A stretch of 64,000 nucleotides of DNA, from positions 37,153,473 through 37,217,472 of the forward strand of contig OX419758.1 in assembly GCA_948567375.1 (NCBI GenBank), written 5' to 3'. The translations under genes and the position numbers were made by a program. The DNA comes from Lunularia cruciata (lineage: Eukaryota; Streptophyta; Marchantiopsida; Lunulariales; Lunulariaceae). Position 1 is the first letter of the stretch; each line of letters begins with the position of its first letter. Positions 47,491 to 59,388 of the stretch are shown one piece after another. The notes beneath the pieces were generated by a model. That model made no database searches and was not told the origin of the DNA. It was given only the letters and a program-made list of their open reading frames with translations.

Positions 47491-47819
47491 AGAAATGAGC
47501 TTTGGCTTTGGTATTTATAGGTAGCATACAAAGCCCTTGAGAAGCTTCTCAAGAAGCTTCCTCAAGCCGCTTTCTTAGAGTGCAAGCCAAGTTAACTAGG
47601 AAGCTTCTCAAGAAGCTTCCTTCTAGAAGCCGCCTACTTGGCATGCAAGCTAAGCTAGTTAGAAGCTTCTAGAAGCTATTTACTTGAGGTGCAAGCTAAG
47701 CTAGCTAGGAAGCTTCCCAAGAAGCTTCCTAGATACTTTTGGAATATTCTAGGCTAATTTGTCTTATGTACTACTTTGTAAGCCCGACTAACTTTGTCGC
47801 TAAAATCCATATTGTTACA
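47491..47819 (-). repeat. Truncated 3' LTR of A3
   Basis: On the minus strand it starts TGTAACAATATGG at 47819 and keeps the GAA/TTC pentamer block and the TATAAATAC box (about 47510). It stops near GCTCAT, about 90-100 bp before the expected TTTTACA end, where the LINE-like sequence begins. Three-unit heat-shock match aGAAg-cTTCt-aGAAg at about 47661-47675. Confidence 0.75.
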
Positions 47820-47824
47820 TATTC

Positions 47825-50800
47825 CCCCACTGCCAGTTGGTGATGTCCTCATCGCCAGTGAAGCTTCAGATTCCTGGATGGCCGTTTGTGCATTCTGGAG
47901 GTGAGAAAGAGGTTCTTATATGGCATCATGAAGGGGATACCCTTTCCAAAGGACCTTGTACTCTATATATTGGTGACGGCCTTGTTGAATATGGCGATGT
48001 GCGAGGATGCAATCAACTTCGTACTCCTCATGATCATTGATAGGGACAAGAAGAGGGGGAAGTTGGACTCAAGAGGAAAAGGAAGAGGGGTTAGGAACAA
48101 AGTGTTTCAACTTGGAAACATGAAAGACAAGATGGATATACATGTGACAAGGCAAGGCAAGTCAATAAGCAATAGGAGAGACAATTTGGGTGATATCAAA
48201 GTGTCCTATCCAATTAGGAGCAAGTTTACAAACTTGGGTATCAAGTAGAAGAGGGAGGTAACTAGAGGATAGCATGACTTTATCATCGATTTCAAAGGTG
48301 AGATCACGACAATGGTGGTCCGTATATTGTTTTTGGTGGTTTTGAGCAACAAGGAGGTGAGACTTGGCTTGTTGGAGAGATTGGGATATAATGGTCAAGA
48401 ATGTGGAAGTATGAGGGACCTAAGATGGAGGAAGAGCAAGAAGAGAATCTGGAACAAGCAAATCTTGGCCAAAATTGAGAAAGAAAGGAGAAAATCTAGT
48501 GCTTGCCTGTTTGGAATTATTGTAGGCAAATTCTGCAGCTGCAAGACATTCATCCCAATTGGTATGGTGGACATTGACAAAGGATGCAACATATCCTCCA
48601 ATGTATGATTTGCACATTTTTTTTGTCCATCAGTTTGAGGATGATAGGCCGTGGACAAAGTAAGCTTGGTGCCGAGTATCTGGAAGAGTGCTTGCCAAAA
48701 CTTCCTAGAAATTGAGGATCACGGTAAGAGATGAGTACACATGGCATCCCATGATGCTTGAAGATATTTTTGAAGTAGATTTGCGCTAAGGTTGGGGCAT
48801 CCACGGTATCACAAGTTGGTGCCAAGTGGATTTGCTAAGCTTATCCACAAACACCATGATTGCGGTGTGTCCTTGTTTTGTCTTTGGCAAGGATGTGATG
48901 AGATCCAAGCTCACATGCTCCCAGTGAGTGGATGGAACGGTGAGTGGTTGAAGGAGTCCACTCGGCTTTTGGTTGTTGGCCTTGTTACGTTGGCAGTTCT
49001 CACATAATTGGACAAATTCTTGAACATCTCGTGTCATGTTGGGCCACCATCATTGACGTTAGAGGGTACTCAAGGTCTTGTCCACACCCATGTGACCCAC
49101 GATAGGTAAATCATGGGCTTCTTGAAGGCGCACAAGTCAAAGATCACCTTTAGCTGGAACATAGATCCGGTCCTCATGGAATAAAAGGCCTTCCTTGATG
49201 GAGAAGGTGTTGTACTCCTTATCGCATGCCGTAAGGCAACCATGTACCATTTGGAAGAAGGGATCTTGGTGTAGAGCTGACTGAAACTTGTTTTGGACCT
49301 TGGAGTCAACTGACACCATTGAAAGTGCCACTGTGATGAGAGGAAGAGACTTCAAATTAGGTCGTTGTGATAAAGCATCAAGGTTGACATGGAACCAACC
49401 TGGTTTGGACTCAATTTTGATGTCATACAGTTGGAGTTGTTCCTCCCATTGATGATGTCGACTCTTCATGTGTTCCAAGTGTAGGGTCTGTAACAATGGT
49501 TTGTGATCAGTTCGCATGTCACTTGTTTTCCCAAGAGGTAATGCCTCTATACCTTGGTGGCGTATACCATTGCAAGTTGTTCTCAATCTTGAGTAGAGTA
49601 GTTTTGTTCAGCTGTATTAAGTCAGCAAGACACAAAGGCAATGGGATGGAGTCCATCTGGGAATTCTTCTTATAGCATGGCTCCAATTGCAAAGTTAGAA
49701 GCATCAAGATCAACCACACAAGGTAGTTGAGGATCATATGGTTGAAGAATGGGTCTTGAAGACACCATATGCTTTAACTTTTGGAATGCTTCTTCATGCT
49801 CGGTGGTCCACTGGAAGCTCGAGTTCTTTCTCAAGAGGTCAGTCTATGGTGCAGCCACATGGGCATAATAATGGATGAACCGTCGGTAAAAACTGGCCAA
49901 TCCATTGAATACCTATACTTTTGTAGCATCCTTTGGGGTAGGCCAATCAGTAATGGCTTTGATTTTCTCTTCTTCCATCTTCACTCCACTTCCTTCAAGG
50001 TTTTCTCTATGGCTACCTTCTCGACAAACTTCCCATCTTGGGACTGACTATTCTTAGGTGTCTTACTCAGAGGTGCTAGACAACCTAATCAGAAATTCCT
50101 ACCTTGGTGTTGTACTTGAATTTGGCGTCGGGTCCAATCGAATTGAACCTTATGATGTTCAAGCCAAGGTAGACCTAGAATGATATCATAGTGTAGAGGT
50201 GCCACTACAAACCTCATACACTCCAAATACTCCTTCCCAATCTTGAAGGTAACAAGATGCAAGGTGCAAAATGCAGAACCCTTTCTACCATCCGCCATCA
50301 TCAAACTACTTCCAATCACTAGCTTGATAGGAATAGCCAATTCCTTTGCTACTTGCACAGACATGCAATTCTCTGAACTTCCAAAATCAACTAAAATCCT
50401 ACAACCCTAATTAGATATCATACCTTGCAAGTGAAGCAAACGTGCATAGGTCAAGCCTTCAATCCCATTGAAAACTAATCAAGCTCCCAGTAGGCGGCTC
50501 AAAATCTCCTACTAGGATTCCTCATTTCCCTGATCATTTTGCTCTATGACCTCCACTTGGGCAACTTGTCGAGGTCGTCCATTCTTGAGTGTACATTCAG
50601 CAATGCGATGCCCGAATTGGTGATAATAAAAACAACCACCACTTTTCACAATTTCTCTCTATCTGATATGCCAAGTGGTCGTTGTTGAATGGCATCAATC
50701 TCCATGGGTATTGGCTCCTCCACTTGTGTGTAGGGTATTGGTAGGTTCTGTGGATGTCAAGGTCGAGACCAAGTTGTTGCCACCAAGGAATCAAAATGTT

Positions 50801-51669
50801 TGGCCAACCACATGGCTTCCTCCAAGTGTTGTGGCTCTCGCATGGTTACCTCTAATTTGGTTCTTGTCTTCAAGCCTCTCACGAATCAATCTAGAGCTTC
50901 ACCTTCCAATATATCTAGAATTTGCATGATGGTGTTTTGGAACAGCGTGATGTAACTTCTTACCGAGCCAATCTATTTCAACTTTGCCAATTTATCTCAT
51001 GCAGCTAGTGTGGCATTTATAGCTTGGAACCGACTAATTATTGCACTCTTGAATTCTGCCCATGTCAAGATTGGTGCAAAAATTTGTCATTCTGCTTGCT
51101 CCACTTGGAATCTCCACCATAGCTTTGCTACTCCATCCAATTGGCTAGAAGCCAAGAGAATCTATTTTTGCTCATCTTGTAGATTGGTAGCTTCAAAATA
51201 ACGTTCACAATCAAACACAAAATTCTCCACTACATTCAAAAGATTCTTGCCTTCAATACCTTGGGTTAAGGGAATCTGATCTGATCTTCTCCTTCTCAAA
51301 ATGGTACTCTCTCCACCTGCTCTTGTTGTCGAAGATCTTGTTCATCCAACAATCGTGTAAGGTGCTCGATTTGTTGTTGCATAGCAAGGATAACATCAGG
51401 TATTGCCGCCATGGTTGCTACTCTATCACACCACTCCCAATCTATCTAATTTATTAACACATAAAAATAGCATGTCCATCGTTCTCCATAAGTTACAACC
51501 GGAAGCACCAAGGGTTCCTCAGATATGGTGATCATATGCAGAAAATCTCGTCCAAAGGCGAGGTGATGAATTGTGTAAAATGATGCTTGGGTAGTATTTG
51601 GATGTGAAAATCCCAATGGTTTGGTGGAAGTGGATTTGGTGGTCCATAAATTCCATCTATCCCATTCCT
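47825..51669 (-). pseudogene. gag-pol of A3, degenerate, RT deleted
   Basis: Minus strand from right to left: gag 50800-51669 with PPNPLPPNHWDF leader text; zinc-knuckle region about 50590-50650; protease 50089-50410 ([41 protein letters not shown]); junction near 50000; RNase H 49330-49990 (TDHKPLLQTLHLEHMKSRHHQWEEQLQLYDIK); integrase about 48400-49130 (HHCC at 49000-49100, FVDKLSKSTWH, GMPCVLISYRDPQF); C-terminal and chromodomain parts 47830-48400. Frames of up to 149 codons remain. Confidence 0.8.
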
Positions 51670-51681
51670 GCTTTGATACCA
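51670..51681 (-). other. Primer-binding site of A3
   Basis: The minus strand reads TGGTATCAAAGC, the same variant of the initiator-Met site as in A1. Confidence 0.8.
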
Positions 51682-51682
51682 A

Positions 51683-52096
51683 TGTAAAAGACCAAATTCG
51701 AAGAGAGAAATAGGAGAATGGAAACTCACATTGGGACACTTGAATGAGGGAAAACTCCAAATGCCTAGCATGAACTTTGGCTTTGGTATTTATAGGTAGC
51801 ATACAAGGCCCTTGAGAAGCTTCCTCAAGCCGCTTTCTTAGAGTGCAAGCCAAGTTAACTAGGAAGCTTCTCAAGAAGCGCCCTTCTAGAAGTTGCTTAC
51901 TTGGCGTGCAAGCTAAGCTAGTTGGAAGCTTCTAGAAGCTTCTTTCTAGAAGCTACTTACTTGAGGTGCAAGCTAAGCTAGCTGGGAAGCTTCCCAAGAA
52001 GCTTCCTAGATACTTTTGGAATATTCTAGGCTAATTTGTCTTATGTGCTACTTCGTAAGCCCGACTAACTTTGTCACTAAACTCCATATTGTTACA
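51683..52096 (-). repeat. 5' LTR of A3, 414 bp
   Basis: On the minus strand it starts TGTAACAATATGG (52096) and ends TTTTACA (51683). A perfect four-unit heat-shock match, gGAAg-cTTCt-aGAAg-cTTCt, lies at 51924-51943, and the TATAAATA box at about 51786-51795. Confidence 0.88.
51924..51943. promoter_or_regulatory. Perfect four-unit heat-shock-element match in A3 LTR
   Basis: Four contiguous alternating nGAAn/nTTCn pentamers, followed directly by TTCTAGAAG. The TATA box is about 130-140 bp downstream on the minus strand, with more GAA/TTC blocks between. Confidence 0.5.
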
Positions 52097-53460
52097 ATAT
52101 GGGCTTCTACTCAACCCATCTGCATCACAGTTCACCACTCCAGGTTTGTGAATAACCATGAAATCATACTCTTGTAAAAACAAAGCCCATTGTGCAAGCT
52201 TCCTTGAAAGCTTGTTAGACTCCATCAACCACTTCAATGGCTAATGATTAGTGATGAGAGTAAAGGGACTACCAAACATATAATAATGGAAATGTGTTAT
52301 TGCCTATACTGCTGCCAAGCACTTTCCTTCATATGAACTATAATTTGCCTTTGCTAAATTGTTGCAGCAACTAGCATAGGCTACCACAAACTTCTTCTCC
52401 TCATTATCATGTTGGGTGAGCATTGCTCCAAGCCCCAACATACTCCAATTATTTTAAACTTGAAATGTTCATCCTTTGGTTGGTCTCTTCAATATAGGAG
52501 CATATGTCAACCTCTCTTTGAGCTCTAGAAAAGCTCTCTCTTGCTCATGTTCCCAACACCACTCTTATGTAAGTTTGGTCAGCTTTGTAAAGGCCCTGGC
52601 AATGGCACATAGTTGCAATAGAAGTTTTCCAACCCAAGGAATGCTCATATTTTGCTCACATCCATATGCCAAGGAATATGTGCAATAGCCTCTACCTTGG
52701 TCTGTTGAACATCAAGTCCTCCAAGGTAGATAGTGTGACCCAAATACTCAACTTGCTTATGGAAACACATGCACTTCATAGGATATGATTTAAGTCCATG
52801 AGATCTCAACCTCCCAAACACCTCCAACAATTGTCTCTCATGCTCCTCCATAGTAGTGCTATAGACCAAAATGTCATCAATATATCACCAAGCAAAATCC
52901 AATCTAGCTAGGATCTTGTCCATGACACTTTGGAACTTGACAAGAGAGTTCTTTAACCCAAATGGTAAGAACCTGCACTAAGATAACACATCCTTGCCAT
53001 GATGATCAATAGCCTCAAATGCTATCTTGGACTTATCCTCCTCCTTGATTGGCAATTGATGATATCCTACTTGTAGATCCAAAGTACTAAAGACTTTTAC
53101 ATGCCTTATCATCAAAGATCTCCTCCAAAGTAGGCATGGCATACCAATCAGCCCTAGTTTTTCAATTGATAGGATGGTATCTCCACACATCTGCCTATCT
53201 TTGTAGTTGCCATGCATATCCTTCTTGGTTGGCATCATTGTAGTTGATACATACTCCCTATGTGAAATCTCTACCAAACCAGCCTCAAAAAGGTATCTTC
53301 TTAGGCTTTGAATCAATACTCTCTCAATGCCAATATATTGATAGGGACATTGGAAAATTGGTGTATCACTTGTCAACTCAATCCAAATACCATGTCCTTT
53401 CAAAGCACCCAAATCTTTCATATTGAAGGAAAAACAACTTGTGTACTCAAGAACCTCCAA
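52031..53460 (-). pseudogene. RT and RNase H of D, degenerate
   Basis: Minus strand. RT pieces: STLDLQVGYHQLPIKEEDKSKIAF (about 53070), YIDDILVYSTTMEEHERQL with a stop just before Tyr (about 52870), then HKQVEYLGHTIYLGGLDV. The RNase H end reads KLSRKLAQWALFLQEYDF and HKPGVVNCDADGLSRSPY (about 52100-52200). These are standard gypsy RT/RNase H motifs; frames are broken. The last codons run into the A3 LTR, which shows where A3 inserted or was joined. Confidence 0.7.
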
Positions 53461-56300
53461 AGCTTTTGTCTTTCATCTCTTCTAAGCTTGGGTCTAAGAT
53501 TTGGCTCCAAGTACCCTCTGTAATTGTTGTAGGAGTGGGAGATGTAATGACTAGCTGCTACATTGAGTCCTTAGTAGTTGTAGTATCATGCTCCTAACTA
53601 CTAGAGATCCTAACCTCTATGTAAAAAACTCTCTCCACTTTAGCTACAAGCTCCACATATCCTCTAGCTACATCTCAAGTAGACTAAGGGTGTAATCCAA
53701 GTAGACCATGCTCACTTAGATGGACTCCAAGTAGACCACTCTCACTAGTAGCCACTGGTTGTGTCCCAAGAATACTTTCTCCACTTGGTCTATCACCCCT
53801 AGCATGTGCTTGAATCATCTCGATAGGCACATAGCTCACAAGTGTCTAAGTAGCAATGCCTATCAAGTGCATCCTATGCTGCTCTGCCAAACCAAGGCTC
53901 AAAATCTAGGTCAAATGGTTTAGGTCCATAGCCTGACCTAACATCTAACACTTGGATGCCTCTAACATTGCTAGAATAGCAGTAATACCAATGCAAAAAC
54001 CCATTGCCCGCTCTCTCTCATTAGCATTGGTCTCCACCAATTATTGTAATTGTGCATCCCAAACAAGTCCAAGACCTCGCTCTCAAAAATCATGGGAGCT
54101 TGGGAAACTTGTAAGTTTGGGAAAAGTGGCTTGAGGTTGTCCAACTAGGTTGACCACTACCATAGGTGACTTATCAACCACTACCACCATCTAAGACTAG
54201 CACCCAACATCCAAAATCTCATCAACAATAAGGTGGTCTAGTCGTTGAATCCTATCATAAGCGCGTTGTAGAACCTCTTTAAGTAAGAGGTTCATCCACT
54301 AAAGACAAAGACAATAAGCACGTGATCCCACTTTGGCTGCATCTAATAACATGGCAAGTCCCATCTAAGAATGGACCTGATGTGTAATTGCCACCACCCA
54401 TGTGCAAGAATCACCTATCAAAGGGACATTTAAAAAAATGTAAGCTAGAGAAATGGACTGATGAACTTGGAGACGTTGTAGTATCCTTAACATCTCCCAA
54501 AACATACCAAAATAGGGATCCTAAAGACCTAGACCTCAGCTATCACATATATGTCCTTGACATGGCCATCTAGAAATCACCAAATGAAAAAGACCATTTC
54601 TTGCTAGGTCTTAGACCTCTTACAAGGAAATATATGCTGGAAGGATCTTTTGGTAACCTTGATTATTGACATTGGTAGTAACTCAAGATATTGATAAGCC
54701 AAGTGTGCCACATGACATAGAGAGACTTGCCTAGCAATCTCATCTCTCTCCACATACAAGTACTTCTGTACTTGTGTACATGTCTGTAGTATTGTAACTG
54801 GACTAATGCTAATCTCTCTGAACAACTCTAATAGACATACTTCCTCTATTGGATACTACCAAGCAATGAGTGTGGTATCCAAAGATGTCAAGGTAAATGA
54901 CTCTAGAAGCTCATCCTCACATTGGTCTCTTGGTGGTACAAAGGCTCCACTCGAAGCCTGTTACACCAACTGATTTGCATTTTGCTAAAATGCCTCCTTT
55001 GAACTTCACAATGGAACATCCAAGGTGAATAAAAAAATCCAACTTGTACTCCAAATCCAAGTGTTCTCCTCTAGTATTGGAATATCCTTTGCATTGGCAT
55101 TCCCTTCCAATAAGTCAATAGGCCAAGTAATAGAACCACTAAAACTAATGTTTCCATGGTCCTTGACTGTAGTGAGCCAAGACTACTACTATTGAAACAT
55201 ATTGGTAGGCGACATACCCATCTTTCACCTGACTGCCAACCTGGTCTATAGGAGGCTATCTCCTCCCAGTAGTCAATATTGAAAACCCATGGGGTATAAT
55301 ATTGCTCCTCCAACTAACACATCATATGACTCAGCTATGGTCGCAATGGCTTGAGCTCTCACCACAAAGCTATCAATTGGATGATTGGGCTGAATCTGAA
55401 CAACAGGCTCTCCAAGAGTGATGTATTGTGTAGAACCACCTCCTAGAGATGTTTGGATCTGAAATGGACACCTCTCTACATTGGTCTTCTGTAACTCCAA
55501 AGCGACAACTGCAACCTTTCCCAACATAAGGGGCTACACACGAAAGTCTAGTAAGACCCTTTGTGGTGTATAGACCTTCCTTGAAGGTCCCACCAAACAA
55601 AAAATCCTCCTTTGGTTATCCTACAAGACAACTCTTATGGAGTGTAATGTGTAAACCATGCTTGCTCAAAGGCCGGTCTAGTTGGTAATTCCTCTAATCT
55701 AGCCGTTATTGCCTACCATAAACCATTGTTTGTTGAGCGGATCTCTTGCTCCTCAACCAAGTCAAATCCACTATCAACCACCTTTGCTCCATTAGTATGA
55801 ACCATATCATCCCTATTTTCACAAAGCGTGGCAACCAATTGGAACATTACGGTTGGGTCAACTCCAAACATAATCATATTGTTGGCTGAGAATAATAGAA
55901 AGTACATAATCAATTGAGCCGATCCTAACATTGAGCTAGACTCAATCAATGTAATAGAAAGTGGCTGACTATTAGGTATTCTATCATGTAACCCATCATC
56001 ACCTACTCGTGGTAGGTGGTCTAGGACCCATGGATGTTGTCTGTAGTGCCTTAGAGAGTGTAAAAGACTAAGGAAGTCTGACTTGTCTACTAGCCTCTTC
56101 TCTTTGTGGATCCAACTCTACTGATGCTCCTCTAAGCTCTAGAGCACATACTACACTCCTAGTCATTGTGCCAGAGGCATCTACCTGCGTTGCTCCATAC
56201 ATGAAATCCAAAATATCTCTAGCACTAGCTTATGAGGTGGAAGCCTCAGCACCCAAATCTAATCTCCTCTAAGCTATGGCCATGCTAGCCAATCTTTGCT
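53461..56300 (-). pseudogene. Protease-linker region of D, degenerate
   Basis: The clearest block is 55527-55071: VLVGGAILYPMGF followed, in a shifted frame, by YWEEIASYRPGWQSGER, a conserved stretch I associate with one plant gypsy lineage downstream of its protease. The remaining frames (77-84 codons or fewer) have no motif I can name. Many stops. Confidence 0.5.
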
Positions 56301-57600
56301 CCAATTGCTCAATCCAAGTATCCATGGCTATATCAAAAGTAAGTGTAGGTACTACATCCCTACTAGGTGGGGATCTTCTACCACCACCTTGTCCTCCATG
56401 ACTTGGAGCTCCTCTACCACTCCGTAACTCCGGGTGTAGGTCAAAGCATTGGTTATTAGTGTGACCAAATCTATGGCAATGCTCACATTATCTCTATGTT
56501 GGCTATGATGCACTAGAGGTATCAGATTTGCTACCCTGACTGCACTCTCCTTGGTGGTGAGGTCCACCACAAGTCCAACAAGCAACATCACCACTCACTA
56601 GCTACCACTTACTCAAAAATGAAGGTAAAGGTCTAGATACACTAGGCCTTCCACTTGCTCCATAGGATCTAGGCTGTCCACCTTGTCCTCTAAAACCGAC
56701 ATGGCATGGTGCACTTTGTTGCAATTTGGGAGAAGTAACAGCTATGGATGAGGTCTCCCTACCAAATCCAGATGTCACCACTTTGTCCTCTACCGTGTTG
56801 AGCTCAATACGCTCAGCCAAACCAAAGACCACAGCCAAAGTAGGTGAAGTAGCTTGTAACAAGATAGGATCGTATATTCTACATTGCAACTCTCTATTCA
56901 GTATCCTATACCAAAATTTGACTTCTTAGGCCTCAAAAACTCATTGAGTAAAACTGATCAGCCATCTCATGCGAGTGTATGCCTTGCGTAGGGTCTCTCC
57001 AACCTTCCATTGGAACTCTTGCAAGCTCCTTAGCTTATCAGTCCACACTTCTTGGTAGTTCTACCTCAAACACTTGAAGAACTCCACCATGGAGTACCCT
57101 GGTACTAAACCACCTCTTGTAGTAGTACCTCCACTCAAAGTAGCATCTCCAAGAGATCCACCAATGTTATTAGAGCTAGAACTTGTGGGTATAGCAAATC
57201 TACCCTTAGAAACCAAGCTTAAAGTGATGGAGACATAGTTCAGAGATTAATATTGTCTCCATAGCTCAATCTCCTCAAAGTGAGCTCTCTTGAACTCATG
57301 GTAGTCATCCATTGACGTACCCTCCAAGTGCTAAAATAACCCCTTCCATGCCATGAAGTGTGTGAACAAAGTCGGGTTTCGCATCTACTGCAAATCACAC
57401 CAACTATCAAACTCCTAGATGAAGTCATCCAACTCAATGGTACCAACCATACTAGATTAATGCCTAGGGCCTTTGGGGCCCCATAAATCTTAATCATGTC
57501 CCACAACAATAGTGCAGACACACCAAATGCACTCTCAACTAAATCAACTCTTGTATCAAACTCCAACTAAGAGTCAATCTTCTCCCTCATTGGGACTTGA
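56300..57600 (-). pseudogene. gag of D, degenerate, with zinc knuckle
   Basis: Pieces on the minus strand: FHMAWKGLF-like and FKRAHFEEIELW-like text in shifted frames near 57250-57360, then LQCRIYDPILLQATSPTLAVVFGLAERIE (56880-56800), a basic, Gly/Ser-rich stretch, and in one frame near 56440-56500 CEHCHRFGHTNNQC, an intact CX2CX4HX4C knuckle. Order and spacing fit Gag. Confidence 0.6.
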
Positions 57601-59240
57601 GATACAAGTTGATATCAAGTGCCACTTTGAGTAAACTCATTGAGTATTGTAGTGTTATCTCCTCTCAAATCCCCAAAGAACTTTGTTGTGACAAAGTAAC
57701 CAAAACTACAACCCACAATCAAAACCACCAAAAATCACCACCAAGTGCCAACACCACCAATTGAACGCCATTGATTAATGTAGCTCTAATTACAACAACT
57801 ACACTAAGGGAAAGAGCAACTTGTAATTTGCCATCATAATATGCAGTCTCACAATCTACAAGTTATCACCTCTTGCCTCACCAAAGAGAAACATAGGTAA
57901 TCTGACTAGTCATCACTCTAGCCTCACTGCAAAGAGCACAACAGAGCACCAACGCTCTAAAGTCATGGTACCTCACATAAACATGATGCACAAACAAGAA
58001 GTAGAGAATGGAGGGGATCCAATCACAAGAAATCTAAATGTAAACCCTACATATCATAAATCAACACCGGACTGATTTTGCCACCATTTGGCATTTGACA
58101 TAATACAAGTCATTTACTTCCTAAGCTACCAGGATCACCAAGAATGGTATCAAACTGTCTCTCCTAGCCAAAGCTATAGATGCATAGATAATAGTAGAAC
58201 AATCACTAGGACAACAAGTGAGGGTGAACCAGTTGGTTAGGACACCCATCTAGGAACCAAAGATCTAGAGGTCAAACCTTGTTGTGCACAATCTAGCAAG
58301 GCGGGTAGATTTTGCCAAACAATGATCAAAATCTACTCTAAACTAGCTAGTCTCATGCTAGCTTGTTGGCCCTTCTTGGCCTTCATAGCCCTATGCCTCA
58401 AAGCCTCTAAATGCCAAATGAGGCCTTTCTTCTTGTCACTTTGAATCTTGTCCAAATCTGGCAAAACTCCTCCAAATTTGGCCAAGCTTCCACAACTCCA
58501 GCCAAAATTTTACATAAAATCTTACATAAATCCCTAGAGTTGGCTGACCACCAAATCCTTTGCTAACTCTCTACTCTAGCCAAATTCAAAAGATGGTGTC
58601 TCCAAATTACAAATTCACGAAGATGGGTTCCCGACTCCACCTTCAATTTCACTTTCTGAGCTCAACTCACACCAAATTGGTCATGCTTTCACCTCTTGAG
58701 CTCAAAATGAACACCACTACTCAAAATTGATTATCTTCTAAGCAAAATTTTGGCCAGCGCTTCCACCGTCCCTCACAGCCAAATCTACATCAATTCAAAG
58801 ACCTTCTACATATGATCAATCCCAAGGAAAATTTGGATCTCGATTGAGCTACCAACGATCACCAAGGTTTGGAGATACCACCAACACCCTCAATTCCTAT
58901 ACCCAATTTCCCCCCTTGACCTCACTTCTATGATGTAATCAGTTTGTTCACACAACTCAAATTACACTCAATCAGATCAGTACTTGATCTATCACTCAAT
59001 AATCTGTAAACAACTTAGCACTAATTACTATCAAGCCACACCCACTCTAGCTAAAAGAATCCAGGTGATCTTCGTCGGTCTCTGTCCACCATAGCCAGGA
59101 ACTTGAAGACTCAAAATCAAAGAAGTGAGCTCTCTAGAGCTGCACTTCTAAAGTATACTCCCTAGTCTTCAACCCTAATAGTCCCTCTGACAGCACATCC
59201 AATGGTGCAAGTGACAATGGACCTCACCATGTAGTCAGTA
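57601..59240. other. 5' leader/LTR region of D; no coding signal
   Basis: Rich in CCAAA/CACCA strings on the plus strand and without open frames of note. It probably holds the leader and LTR of element D (minus strand), but no TG...CA ends or clear primer site could be recognised. Confidence 0.35.
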
Positions 59241-59325
59241 CAGTAACCTCCCGCCTAAGTCCGCAACTTGAACCTCGAGGGTTTATGCATACCTAACTGG
59301 TAGGTGCAAACTTTAGACTACAACA

Positions 59326-59374
59326 CTCAGTCCCATATCGCTTGCGCTCTTTTGGTACTCAGTCCCATATCGCT
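59326..59374. repeat. Direct repeat in transposon leader
   Basis: CTCAGTCCCATATCGCT occurs at 59326 and 59358, period 32, directly upstream of the transposase start codon. Confidence 0.8.
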
Positions 59375-59388
59375 GGCGCTCGAAGAGA

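Larger units (their letters stand above)
47491..52096 (-). mobile_element. Chromovirus copy A3, inverted, lacking reverse transcriptase
   Basis: Minus-strand element of the A family: 5' LTR 51683-52096, primer site 51670-51681, gag, protease, RNase H, integrase, chromodomain, purine tract and a truncated 3' LTR 47491-47819. Protease runs into RNase H at about 49985-50010 with no RT between, an internal loss of about 1 kb compared with A2. No target duplication can be seen because the left LTR end is missing. Confidence 0.85.
52097..59240 (-). mobile_element. Ty3/gypsy element D, minus strand, 3' half missing
   Basis: Coding order on the minus strand is gag (57600-56300), protease region (55530-55050), RT (53460-52640), RNase H (52600-52031). 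There is no integrase or 3' LTR: to the left lies A3 and then the LINE-like element. The 5' leader/LTR is presumably in 57700-59240 and beyond the DNA transposon at 59241-61168, but I cannot place LTR ends. It differs in sequence from both A and B. Limits are approximate. Confidence 0.65.
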
